The notes beneath the pieces were generated by a model. The model saw nothing but the letters and a program-made list of their open reading frames with translations. It had not been told where the DNA came from and made no database searches. From Theocolax elegans (taxonomy: Eukaryota > Arthropoda > Insecta > Hymenoptera > Cerocephalidae): 64,000 nt of DNA. The DNA lies in the NCBI GenBank assembly GCA_026168455.1, contig CM047430.1, forward strand, positions 1,689,473-1,753,472, read 5' to 3'. Below, in pieces: positions 42,939 through 55,030 of this stretch; position 1 is the stretch's first letter, and the number at the start of each line of letters is the position of its first letter. A program made the translations under genes and the position numbers.

Positions 42939-43423
42939 TGTTACGATATGAGGCTCAGCTCGCAGAATTTGCGACCTTACTATGTTGTTCTTATTGTATA
43001 ACTAAGAAATATAAACGATCTAACTTAATTGTTAATCACATACTATTGTTATTTTAAGTACAATATTATTTCAATAAATGTTAAACACTTCTATCTGCGT
43101 AGGCGAATAGATGGCAGTATGTAGATCTTAAGCGACTAATATGAAATCGGTCTCAGATGCATATCTTGAATGCTGTAGGAGTGGGAGTGACTTGGGTCCA
43201 CACACCAAACATCGACCAGTCGAGCACTTCTATTCTCGATAACGACCATGGAATATACCGCCTAAACCGATATTTATTATTATTTTTATTATTGTATGAT
43301 TACTCATATATACATATATATATATATATATCAATTCAAGCACTGTGACGTAACTGTACGCTACTATTGGAGTTTACTAGACAACGACGACAGATATCAA
43401 AATTTTGATAAGAGCCCCCCCCC
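42939..43423 (+). repeat. Gypsy-2 copy A 3' LTR, first 485 bp only
   Basis: It starts TGTTACGATATGAGG and follows the long LTR to GATAAGAGCCCC and a C run. There it meets the right terminus of the copy B LTR (TGTAACGTACTGG on the plus strand). Confidence 0.9.
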
Positions 43424-45719
43424 TGTAACGTACTGGTCAATCCTTCGGACTTTACGCAGTTCGTAAGTTTGAGATGGGATTAGATGTCTCGTGGCTCGGA
43501 GGGACTAAATCGTTTCTCCCGTATTCTCGATGATTGATAGGCGTGGTGACCCTCCGTTGAGCTTAATGAGGCAGCGTGTGGCAAAGCTTTATTTATGTGA
43601 ATTTACAAGATGGCAGAAGTGCCAAAACCCTCGTGTAAAGTGCAGTTTGTTTCTCTCGTGATTGGAAAGCCTGTCCTCCTCGATGATCCGACGTATATTT
43701 ACTTTCCGTGTTTTTAAATTATATACTTTACCTCGACGTTATACTTTTATTAATACTTAGTTCCTTCTATGTATATAAGGAAAGATTAGTGATGAAATAA
43801 ATAACTCGATAATCAACTTTAATCTGATAAAGTGGTACGATTATTTATTTATTTTTAGTGTACACTCTTCGCGTTATGTCGCGGGTGCTCGTGCACGTAC
43901 GAATATAAATAAGTATAATTAAGCGATATTAACAATGAAATATTGACTGGAACGGTAATTAGAACGCGTCCGCTTACTATCGGTATAAATTAGAATATAC
44001 TTTGTATCTTAATAGAAGAAGACTGTTCGAAGATTATCGGAGTGGCGCGATTGCACGTCCGTTTGGTATCAAGGCAGTCTGAGCACTGGCGGGAGTCGAC
44101 GAGCACACTGCGCTCGTGAGTAGCATCGTGGCGGGGATAGTTCAGTCTGATTGGTCGCGCGTGACGATACATAGAAGGTTCTAGAAGCGTTGGTCTCTTT
44201 TTATTGGTCCGTTGTTGTCAAGCGCGAAAACGCTGACTTAAACTTTACGCGAAAATATCGTAACTGGCGACGATATCTAACACCGGATGTTATAAGGATA
44301 CATGATATTTATTCCGTTGGCTTCTACGTCGTATAATTACTCTATATGCTTCTAGAATGTTCTATGTTCGTTGGTTTTACAATATTCGTTAATATATTAT
44401 TGATTATCGGGAGGGGAAAAGGATCTTTATTACAAAAGTCTGTTGTATATGAAATTTCGAGTCGATCGCTTAAGTTGAATTTCGAAATAGAGACGATTTT
44501 GTGTTTCGCAGGTGCTGTTTACTGATGTTTCCTGTGATTAGAAATATTCCTTTCTTATTTATAATAATTTTAAATGGTAACATTACATTCATTTATAATA
44601 AGCATGCGTATATTAGTATAAAAAGTATGTATATAAGTAACGCTGGTTTTTTATCGCATCTTGCGATTGGTGCAATACGTGTTATTCAATAATATTCATA
44701 TAGTTCTTGTCCCTTTATATGTTTAAACAAAATTATAAATAAACAGTTGCATTGTAAGAGTTTTCAGATGGTACCAGTCGACGCTATTCATGATCGAGAA
44801 GTTGTTTCGGGAAGATTTGCCGTATGTCGGTAAGACAGTTTCACTCCTTATCGATGGTGGGTAATATATTACCGACTGTCGCATGTTTGATGGTCGTCGG
44901 CAGCTTATCGTCTCCCTCTGGTAACATTTATCGGCAGCCGCCTCGTTTAGTTACGTATCACTCGATCAACGTTGATAGAACTCTCATCCGCCAGAAATGG
45001 TCGGTGTATCGACTATTATTGGTGTTGGAACGTTTTCGTAGCAGGGCCAACCTCATCTGCGGATGTGCGTGGCTCGTCTCTGTAGTGGGCGATCTAGAAT
45101 TTTGATCATTTATCCAACCACCGCGAGGGTGAACATACATTAGTATACTGTATATACGAATATGTGTTAACTATAGTGACAATGGGTGGTATAGGTGGGA
45201 ACAAATATGCATATCGTATAGAACGATGAATTTTAGGGGGGGTGGGGCTCTTATCAAAATTTTGATATCTGTCGTCGTTGTCTAGTAAACTCCAATAGTA
45301 GCGTACAGTTACGTCACAGTGCTTGAATTGATATATATATATGTATATATGAGTAATCATACAATAATAAAAATAATAATAAATATCGGTTTAGGCGGTA
45401 TATTCCATGGTCGTTATCGAGAATAGAAGTGCTCGACATGGTCGATGTTTGGTGTGTGGACCCAAGTCACTCCCACTCCTACAGCATTCAAGATATGCAT
45501 CTGAGACCGATTTCATATTAGTCGCTTAAGATCTACACTACTGCCATCTATTCGCCTACGCAGATAAAAGTGTTTAACATTTATTGAAATAATATTGTAC
45601 TTAAAATAACAATAGTATGTAATTAACAATTAAGTTAGATCGTTTATATTTCTTAGTTATACAATAAGAACAACATAGTAAGGTCGCAAATTCTGCGAGC
45701 TGAGCCTCATATCGTAACA
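43424..45719 (-). repeat. Gypsy-2 copy B 3' LTR
   Basis: 2296 bp, TGTTACGATATGAGG to CCAGTACGTTACA on the minus strand. It contains a TA microsatellite (about 45325-45350), an insert-like middle section absent from the short LTR of copy E, and CCAAT-like boxes near 44155 and 44200. A 93-codon frame on the opposite strand (44824-45105) is repeated in the other LTR, simply because the LTRs are alike. Confidence 0.92.
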
Positions 45720-45731
45720 CCCCCACCCTTA
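45720..45731 (-). other. Gypsy-2 copy B polypurine tract
   Basis: On the minus strand TTAAGGGTGGGGG precedes the LTR TG. Confidence 0.8.
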
Positions 45732-45855
45732 AGTAACAAGCGCGGCACACGTAGAGTGTCGCGATTGTTCTCCAAGGCGAGGCTCGCCATAAATTTTTCT
45801 GTTTCTTCTTTCCCCATATTTTCCTTCTTGTTACCCCGTACAGTCTTTGTCTAGT

Positions 45856-47818
45856 TTATCGTCGAGTAACGTTTGTAGCGTTTGGTCGTAGTAATCGTAG
45901 TTCGAGGTCATGTAGTGAGTCATTTTTCCGTACACGTCGTCCATCCGTATCGTGACTGGTTGGTGTGTCTACAGTATCGTCCGTACTGCGTGGAGTTGTT
46001 CTTGACAGGTTCAGGAATAGGTGAGTCAACGACCCGAATATCGCTCCAAATAATCGTGTACTCCATCCGAACACTTTGTATATAGCATATCCCCGTATGA
46101 ACGTATCAAATAGTAATTTTATAGTTTGTATTAGAAATATGATCATCAGTATTCCGGCCGATATTTGCCCGAATTTCTGAAATTTATTCCAATATTTCGC
46201 TAGAGTAGATTGGGTCATGTTCTCTAATTCTTCGGGTGTTAAGAGATTCCTGTAATTGATGGAACGTTGTCCTGCCGTGTTATCATTCAATCTTCTAGCT
46301 ATACTTTCGAGGATAGGTCCCTTCTCTGCTGGAAAAATAGAATGTTTGTGTAGCGAGTCAATGTCATCCTGTGTATAAATTCCGGCGTTCATGATCTTTT
46401 CTAAGTCCGTAGTTTTCCAAGATAAGGTCTTTGCTGGTTTTAGAATTTGAGGCTGTGTGACTTCATGAATTCCTTTTATACTTTTATACCACTGACCTTC
46501 TACTTCAAATAAAGTCGGTAGCAATGCGTTACAATCGCGGTAAGATCCTATCTTAGTCAGTATTCTAGATTTGGGTTTGGCAAATAATTCTTGTCCTCCA
46601 CAGTCAACCGGTATATCGTAGTAGCATTTGTCAGTCTGTCTCACTTTGCATGTAATGGCTTTGCAATGCACAATGTATGCGGCTTCTCCCGCTGGAATGG
46701 CTAGATACCCTGGTGCTTTCATGATGTTGAGCGCGAAATCGTCCGGATTGTCGTAGACTGTCGCTAGGGCGTTTTCCATTATCATTTTTTCGAGTTTACA
46801 CTTGTTGATTACCGTCTCCATGTATAGTGATTTAGTTTCCATCTCAATGTGGACGTCCTATGTTTCCTATTTTGCTGTTAAAATATAACCCTAGGGAAAC
46901 GTCGGGTATGTTTAGTTTCCGTATGGACGTGAACGATCTGTGTGGCGTCGTTTCGAAAATGTACAATTTCGTTTGGTCGGTTTTGATAAGTCGATACCCG
47001 CAAATGTCTATCTCTTCCGTTCTCGCCAAGCCGAATCCTGTCTCTCCGGTAGAATTACTAAAGTACATGGTTAGGGACTTCCCTTCTGGATCGTCGATTT
47101 TTATTCCTGGTCCTTCGTAAAGAATAGCGTACTCGTCAAATTTACAAGAAGTTCTGGGTATATAGTTCCAAAATACATATTTTTCGTCAGCATCGATGCA
47201 AAATGTTTTAGAGAATCTACACCGGGTTCCTGAAGGCAATAGGATAACGTCCTGTTCCCTGTTCACGGTGCCAGTCACTAAGTCTGCTCGGATTTCCAAT
47301 TTGGCGGTGACAACCACATCAGAGTATTCGTAATTGTTACTCACGTACGTCGTGCCTTTACAGTTACCCTCGAGGTCGACATTTCCAGCCACAGTAATGG
47401 TTCGCCTATTAGTGTTATTTGCTACCAAATTGCCTAAGAGAGTCTGTCCGTATTTTAGTTGTCCGTATTTTAATAAATCGTGACATGCTTCCCTTGAAAT
47501 CGGTAGAATAAACGTCGATTCGCCTCCTTTCACGTCTGAGACATGTGAGTGCATGCCACAATACTTGATGCTCTGTTCGACCTTTACAAGACATTGTTCT
47601 GTTTGGGTTGTCATAAATTCGGTCCGTTGCAAAAGTTGTAAATATTTCGCTTCGATTTTTGGTTTTAGGTTAGTCATGTCACAGTCGTCCACCTTCGTCA
47701 GTGAAATAACTGTTATATTGGGATGAGTTGTTTTGCAGTCGTACGTTGTGATGGCGTTAGAGATGATGCTCAGCTGCAGTGCCATAAGTAGCCTAATAAG
47801 AGTCGCCGCAGTGGTCAT
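45856..47818 (-). pseudogene. env: Gypsy-2 copy B env-like glycoprotein, one frameshift
   Basis: The ATG at 47818 directly follows the acceptor-like CTTTGTGCAG. The first frame (to 46844) holds the signal peptide and about two-thirds of the Cys-rich ectodomain. The second frame (46842-45856) holds the rest, with a transmembrane segment near 46160-46090 and a short tail. The only break I see is a small indel at about 46843-46850, and the overall length (about 650 codons) matches the intact Gypsy-3 env. The gene would provide surface and fusion functions for an extracellular phase; in this copy it is interrupted. Confidence 0.82.
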
Positions 47819-47899
47819 CCTGCACAAAGGAAATCTAATGTTATTCATATTATAATAAGTGTATATATTAAGCATATATTTTAATCTTAGAGTTAGTAA

Positions 47900-50800
47900 C
47901 TACGTTGTCATATCGGAATCGCGCAATTCAGACTCTGTGTCAAGTCTCGTTTTCCTTAATTTATTTGAATGTACTACGCGTGTGCCATTTTTATAAGTAA
48001 TTTTTACATCGTGATTCGGTAGTAATTCTAAAATTTTATGAGGTCCAGAGTGTTGGGGCGAGAATTTATCTTTCCTTGGCTCCACTAGGAGCATTACCCT
48101 GTCACCCACCTTAAAGTTACATGGGTTCAAGCGTTTATCATAGTATCCTTTTGAACGAATCTTTGCATTACGTAAATTCTCCGCCGCAACCTTCTGGATG
48201 TCATTAAGTTTTGATCTTAAATCAACTATATATTCATTATAAGTTCCGATCGTCTGGTCGGTTACAATTGGTTTGTCAGATGGTACACGCGCGATTTTAC
48301 CGTAAACGCATTCGAATGGGGTGAGCTTCGTAGCTTCGTGCACACTGGTATTATATGAAAAAGCAGCGCATTCACACCACTCATCCCATTCCCTTACGTT
48401 GGTTATGTAGTTCTTTAACCATTCCGCAAGCGAATGGTGCATCCGCTCGATCGAACCGTTCGCCTGCGGATAGAACGCTGTTGTGGTTATTGTTTTAATT
48501 TTACATAATTTGGCTATGTTCTTCATTAGTGCCGAAGTAAAATTCGCGGCCTGATCTGTCAAAATTACCCTTGGCGAACCATGTACAAATATAAACCTTT
48601 TCAATAGCGCATCGGCGATATCCCTGGAAGTGGCATTCCTTAATGGGGCGAGTATACAAAATTTCGTTAATAAATCCTGCATGGTGAGGATGTAAATATT
48701 GTCTTTCTTGGTTCCGGGCAACGGTCCGACGAGGTCCATGGCTAATTTCTCGAACGCTTCACCCGGAGTGTCAGTTAAGACCATTGGCTGTCTGACTTTC
48801 CTTCTAACCAGCTTGTTTGTTTCACAGATTCTACATTTACTTATTAATTTTTTAATATCTTCTTTCATATTAGGCCAATAGTAATTTTGACGGATCCGGT
48901 TATAAGTCTTCGTGATACCCTTATGACCGTTCGTGGGAGCACCGTGAATATCTGTTATTATTGAATCCCTTAATTCCGGGTCCGGTATTTGGGTTTTATT
49001 ATTGCAAATTATTAATTTTGTAGTATCGTCCGAAAAGTTATTCTTTAAAACGTTCACGATGTCTGTCCACGAAAGATCATCGATATTCGAAGTTTTCGAT
49101 AATCGAACGGATTTCAAATTCATTGATAGGCATACATCACGAACCGACGCGATTGCTTCTTCAAAAATGTCATAATCAACCCGAATGTGTAAATTTTCTT
49201 TGATAGGAGCGGCTATCAACACCTTACCGTTTCGTTCCGTGGTTTTTGCCCTACCTAGCGTCAAGTGATCGTTTACCGGTAACTCATCTCGATCTGATAG
49301 TTGTTTGGCTCCAGTACAAAGAGGTTGGTTTTTCTGTGTGACGAAATAGATGATATTGTCACGATTTAAAAGAAATGAATCTCGCGTTTCTATAATGTTC
49401 CTACAAATATATGGTCGGTTTTGTTCTCGCGCATTTACGTCATATTCGACTGCAGGGGGATCTATGATGTCTGTCGTTTCGTTTTGTGTATTCGTTGTGT
49501 CGGATGAATCTGAATGACTTTGAGTCGAGTCTCCAGTAGTCGAGTTGTCAGTGTTTGTATCTCCCGTATCGCAATTTTTACTAAGCCGTTCTTCTAATGT
49601 CGTAATTTCGTCGACCGTTGGTTGTTCATGGTCTATAACAGTAGTTAGGGGGTCTTGTTCGTCTGCGTGATCAGTTTGTTGGGGCGTAGGAATAGTCTTC
49701 TGTTTCGAAGATGTTGCTTTGGAATATATCTCCATTGATGAAGACGAACTCGTACTTAGTCGCGTTTCTCTGTGTGACATGTCGGGTGTGTTATTGTGCG
49801 CATCTTCAAATTTCTTTTCAATAATATTCACCTGGTCTAACTCTGGAGGATTCCGGGAAAGTGCATCTGCTACGTAATTGGTCTTTCCTGGTTGGTAAAT
49901 TACCTCAAACTGAAATTTTTCCGTTAATTTAAAATACCAATTTTTGAGACGAGAGGAGGAGTCTTTTATACGATGCAGCCAGACGAGTGGTTTGTGATCG
50001 GTGACAAACATAAATTTCCTACCGATTAGAAAGTATTCGAATTGGTTTGCACAGTACAGCATTGCGAATAGTTCTTTTTCGATCGTGCTGTATCTTGTTT
50101 CCGTATTCGTGAGAGATTTGCTGGCGTAGGCGATCGGAAGGTCAGCTGATTCCCTTTTTTGTGATAAAACTCCACCGATCGCATAGTTCGATGCGTCTGT
50201 AGTTACATAGAAATTTTTATTAAAATCTGGGTATTGAAGTATGGGTGCTTCTACTAATTTTAGTTTTAAAGTTTCGAATGCTTCAGACTGTTCGTTACCC
50301 CATACAAATTTACGATCCTTCTTCAACAAATTAGTTAAAGGTTTGGCTAGTTTGGACATGTTGGGAATGAAGTTCCTATAATATCCGCAAATTCCCAAGA
50401 ATTGGCGTATGTTCTTCTGTGTTTTTGGTATCGGGTAGTTGACAATTGCTTTTATATTTTCCGGATTTGGTTCCAATCCTCTAGCGCTTACGGAATATCC
50501 CAAGAAAATTACGTTGTCCTTATAAAATTGACACTTGTTTGGATTCAGTTTTAAATTGGCCTCCTTTAGTTTACTAGACAATTCCACAAAGACTTGATCT
50601 AGTTCATCGAGCGTCTCAGCGAATAGGATTATGTCGTCAATGTAGCCGAGCATACCTTTGACTCTTGTTCTACCTTCCATGGTGAGTGGCTTCTGGCCCA
50701 CAACTTTGTTGGTAAGCTCCTGGAATGTACTCGGAGCAGTAGAGATTCCGAAAGGCATTCGCTTAAAATGATAGTGCCCAAAAGGAGTAGAGAAGGCCGT

Positions 50801-52499
50801 TTTCTCGCGATCTTCAGGTCGAATTTCTATTTGATGGAATCCGCTATACATGTCAGCAACGATGAAGTATTTTGCGCCACCTAACTGTTCAACTAAGTGT
50901 GTGATGTTTGGAATCGGGAAGGGATAAGGTCGCGTCTTCTCGTTCAGTTTTCTAAAGTCGACTACAACCCTCCACTGCGAGTTTCCCTGGTTATCGTCAC
51001 GTTTTTTGACAACCCACAATGGATTATTGTACGGCGAATCACTGCGTTCTATAATACCGGTGTCTAATAATTTAATAACTTGTTCGTAGACTACCTCCTG
51101 TAATTTCTGTGGGATCGGATATTGCTTGACATTGAGTGGTATTTCATCGTATGTTTCGATCTTGTGCTGTATCAACTTAGTCGACGATAAAGATTCCCCT
51201 TTAAGGATGAAATATGCTACCTGTGTTCTCAATGAGCTTTCCCAGCCTATCCTGTAATTCGGGATTTAAGTGGTCTTGATTAATTTCCTCCAGAATCCTT
51301 CTGTTCCTGGTTCTCTCGTCCAATGCGAAAAGGTCTTGATTTTTGTGCAAGGCTTTCCTTCCATCCTTCTTCGCTGCATCTTGGTAGCGGTAATTTTCAA
51401 TAATCCCTGTTATATCCGTAAACGACTGTGCTAGATACGGACGAACCTGTTCGTAGTCTTCTATCAATGGATCTTTGCACTCCATAGTTTCCAAATTTTC
51501 GGTTCCCGATACGTAAACATTAAATAATTGTGTATCTAAAAGACTATTTACTTGTAAATTCGTAAGATTCACTTCCTGAAGTTTTTCCGATGTCGTGCCT
51601 ACTAAGCATACGTTCGGGTCTCGCTCGCATATGTCAAGGTAATCCTCGTTCTCTTCACTTGCGACTGATTGCGTCTGCAATGGCGCGTTAGTTAAGGTTG
51701 ATTTACAATAATACGGTATCCCACTTGGAAGAGCAGGTGAGTCGGGTTCGAGAGGAACCAGTTTGTCGAGCCACTCCTTAAGTACCGATTCGTTGGATCT
51801 TTCGCTGTTTCCGGTGTAGTTATCCATCATGTAATTATCCATCTTACTTAGAGGAAGTAAGGTGACATTGGTTAGGAATATTTCAGCCTCTATGTCGCCG
51901 TCATTGAAAAATTCCACGTCAACGTATCCATTATCGTTTGTAACAACGACGTCCCCCGCTCTGATTCGATTATCGGTGAATTCTATTTTCGGTATATAAC
52001 CATACTCGTGTTCATCCGGATTGTCTAATGTTAATTTTACCATTACGCTGCTAAATGGTTTTATTAATGTTGGTCCATTGGTATTAATAAAATCCAATTT
52101 TTGATTCTCAAAAATGAACATATTTCCCTGGAAATCTAACTTTGCTTTTCTATCTTCAAAGAACATGGAGCCTAATAGCGCGGGAGCCAAAAGTGGGAAT
52201 GTATCTTTTACTACGACAAAGTGGCTTAGTTTTCCATATAAATTTATTTCACATGTTCCCAGTGGGAAAATATCCTCTCCACTTATTCCTATCAATATAG
52301 GAGTCTTCTCCGTTTTGATTTTTACGTGATCTCGCAACTGTGATTCCTTTATGACGTTCGGTTGTGCACCCGAATCTAACATTGTATATACTTGCTTTTC
52401 CTTTAGATCCTCCGAGGTTATCTCCACGTGCGGTATACTAGTGCTCTTGTTTAGTTTGACGATGTAGACTGGCGCATCCTCACTTGGTTTGTGGGGCAT
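47900..52499 (-). pseudogene. pol: Gypsy-2 copy B pol polyprotein, one frameshift
   Basis: Two overlapping frames: 52499-51201 (protease with LDSGA, then linker) and 51232-47900 (RT with YIDD, RNase H, acidic spacer, integrase with H-H-C-C and D-D-35-E). One extra base near 51205-51215, just before RT, separates them. The integrase C-terminus is complete here (ending before 47900), unlike copy A. Pol starts inside the end of gag in the -1 frame (overlap 52499-52451), consistent with gag-pol frameshifting. Confidence 0.9.
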
Positions 52500-53970
52500 C
52501 TGGATGTACTTGGCAGCGCTTGCCCCTTCTGCGCCGCCATGCTCTCGTTTCCCTGGTTTCTTAGTTTATCTTCCTGGTCATTTCGCCACTTTAATTTCCT
52601 GCATTCGCTGACCTCGTGACCGTAGTTTTTGCAATAATTACACGTCGGCATTACTTTTGGTCCATCTTGTCGACTACTCGGTTCTCTAAAATCTCTGTTT
52701 AAATTCCTCTCGTATCTTCCTGAGTAGTAATTATCATAATTTCTTCGACTTCTGAAATTTCTATCGTCTTGTCTTTGATATTTATTGTAATTCTGCCGGT
52801 CCCGATTTTGAAATATGCTGTGTGTATTGACCGGACGTCTGTGGTTGTTTCGTTCGAAATCTTTGCGTTCGTCGCGCTCGCCGAAACTCCGTGCCTTGTT
52901 CCCTCCGTGTTTAATTTCATCTCTCTCCATTTGTTTATCGACGGCTATGGCGTCATCGACTACTTCCTGGTAGGTTAGGTGACGCGGATCTTTAAGTTGG
53001 TTGCGAAATGCGGGACGTAATCCATCGCGAAATCCTTCAATAGCTTCTCGTTCGATTTCTAAAATTTCACGAGCGTCGAGATCGTCATTAACGTCAAACC
53101 TTCTTCTATCCAGCATAGCATCTTTGATGTCAGTGACCCTTGATATATAGTTGAGCAGCGGTTCGGCGTAAAGATGCTTAATAGAGTCCAACTTCCCTCT
53201 CAGATGATTCATTGTCTCGGTTGGTGCAAAAACTACCTTTAAACGGTCGATGAACTCTTCTAGATTATCGAATTCCATGCCGTCCACAGGCCGTATAAGG
53301 TTGGTCGTCCAGTTTATTCTTTAATAATTTGACGATCTCTACTTCTAACGCACGAGGGATCGATTTAACTGCTCGTTTGCAGGCGCGTGCGAATTTCAGT
53401 AAGATTGGTACCATTGAACCTTGGGACTCCATGAAGAGCTTCTTTTACGTAAACATTGGGCGGTACATACAAGTTATTAGTTCCCGCTTGACCTCCATTG
53501 TTGGGATCCCTAGCCATTCTATTTTGTCTGAGTTCGTCGACAGCTCTTCTAATATCCGACATTTGTTGGAGAAGTGGTCCAGAATACGGTTCATTGTGTA
53601 TAATTCGCGGGTTCGTTGACGTTTTACTGGGCGTCGTTGGGTCTTTTACACAAGACGTATCGAATATTGTGCGTGGCGAGGTCGTGAGTGTTGATCGATG
53701 CGCGTCGGTCGGCGTCGTCATTTCCCTTCCTCTGTCTACTCGTTGTCGTCTTTCCTCGGCCAGCTGGAGGGTCAGCTGTTCGTTTGCTTGCTCAGCGTCG
53801 TGCAAAGCGTCTAGCGTTATTTGCTGCGTTTCCTTAACCTCGTTGAGCATCTTTGTCTCTTTCTCTATTAGTGCTGCCTCCAATCGACGTAATCGGTGTT
53901 CTCTTTCTTTCACTTCGGCTCTTTCCCGTTTAAGATCCTCTACTGTATATTCGACTTCGGAGTCCGACAT
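52451..53970 (-). pseudogene. gag: Gypsy-2 copy B gag, frameshifted
   Basis: ATG at 53970. The N-terminal coiled coil and linker run to 53365 in one frame. The capsid and nucleocapsid region reads 53287-52451 in another. Small insertions near 53400 and 53288 relative to copy A account for the breaks. The nucleocapsid keeps a perfect CCHC knuckle, CNYCKNYGHEVSEC (C-X2-C-X4-H-X4-C), preceded by an Arg/Asn-rich stretch that would bind RNA. The 3' end overlaps pol by 49 bases. Confidence 0.87.
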
Positions 53971-55030
53971 AGTAACGCGTGTTTATTTTTTTTTTAAAAT
54001 ATGTCGAGTAACGAGTGTCTAATGTTAACAGTCTAGCAGCCTAAATATGACGCTGGGATGTGGAGAAAAGAGGGAAATGTCGCACTAGTTTCTTAATGCT
54101 GATATATAATAAAATTTTAAATTAATATGTGGGGACAAAGAAATTCGTAAAATATAATTTGAATTAGAATGTCGCAAACGCTTGACGCCTTGAAAGTAAT
54201 CGAAGCCAATGATAGGTTGAATGAATTATTATCGTTACGTCACAAAGCCGCAAGGTAAAGAAGGCTACCGTATTGTCGAAAAATGAAGATGAAGTAATTG
54301 CAAGCTACTGGTATTTAATGATATAGGGTTACCCCTGTGAGGTGAGTATACCGACGATTACTGTTGGTGGGTAACACTTACCGACGGATACCGGCTATGG
54401 GTAACTGTCATCGACGATCGGTAAGTTACCGACAGTAGATAACTGTTGCGTAGGTAAGGCAGGGTTTTACCCACACAAGATAATAATAGTAACGAATATA
54501 AATTGGATATGAAAATTTAATATGTGTTTATGAGAAATATGGGAAACAAAATTTGTCGAATAAAAATGGGTTAGTTGTATGTATGAAATAATATGACTTA
54601 TGCAGTGTTATAAAAGAGTATGTATAGAGATATAAAAAGTTAGTGTCGCAACACGAAGAGTGCAGTGTAAGCGTTATCAAGTAACTCGAGTCTTACTCGT
54701 GCGTCACTCGCGTATTATTTCTTAGAACAGTGCGATAAAAATAATAAATGAATTTCGTGACCGTGTGAACAATAAAATTAGAAATTTAGCGGTCATTCAA
54801 ATTATAACAATCATGCATTAAATAAGTAATTATTAATATTATATACGTTTGAACTTCTATATTTTAAATTGTAAAATTCATGCAATTTATCAATAAGTAT
54901 TTGAATACAATCATGCCAAAGTTATAGAAATGTTTGTAAGAAAATTGCAAAATATGAAATAATGATAATGCATTTACCTTGTTTCTGTATTTTTTTTTCA
55001 GACGAAAAATCCCACCTCCGCTGTCACCAA
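53971..55030 (-). other. Gypsy-2 copy B leader and primer-binding site
   Basis: Mirror of 33627-34698: primer-binding site TTGGTGACAGCGG next to the LTR, donor-like CAAG|GTAAAT at 54978/54977 and the GGTAAC cluster at about 54326-54436. No ORF. Confidence 0.85.

Larger units (their letters stand above)
32544..43423 (+). mobile_element. Gypsy-2 copy A, envelope-bearing element, both LTRs truncated
   Basis: It comprises a truncated 5' LTR, an internal region of 9312 bp with leader, gag, pol and env, a polypurine tract, and the first 485 bp of the 3' LTR. The internal region is nearly the same length as in copy B (9311 bp) and very similar throughout. Outside the LTR stubs it is complete, but its genes carry several single-base indels. 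Confidence 0.9.

Noticed and set aside
44824..45105. 93-codon ORF, identical at 56431-56712
   Set aside because: It is antisense inside the LTR, and its conservation is explained by the near identity of the two LTRs. No family resemblance.
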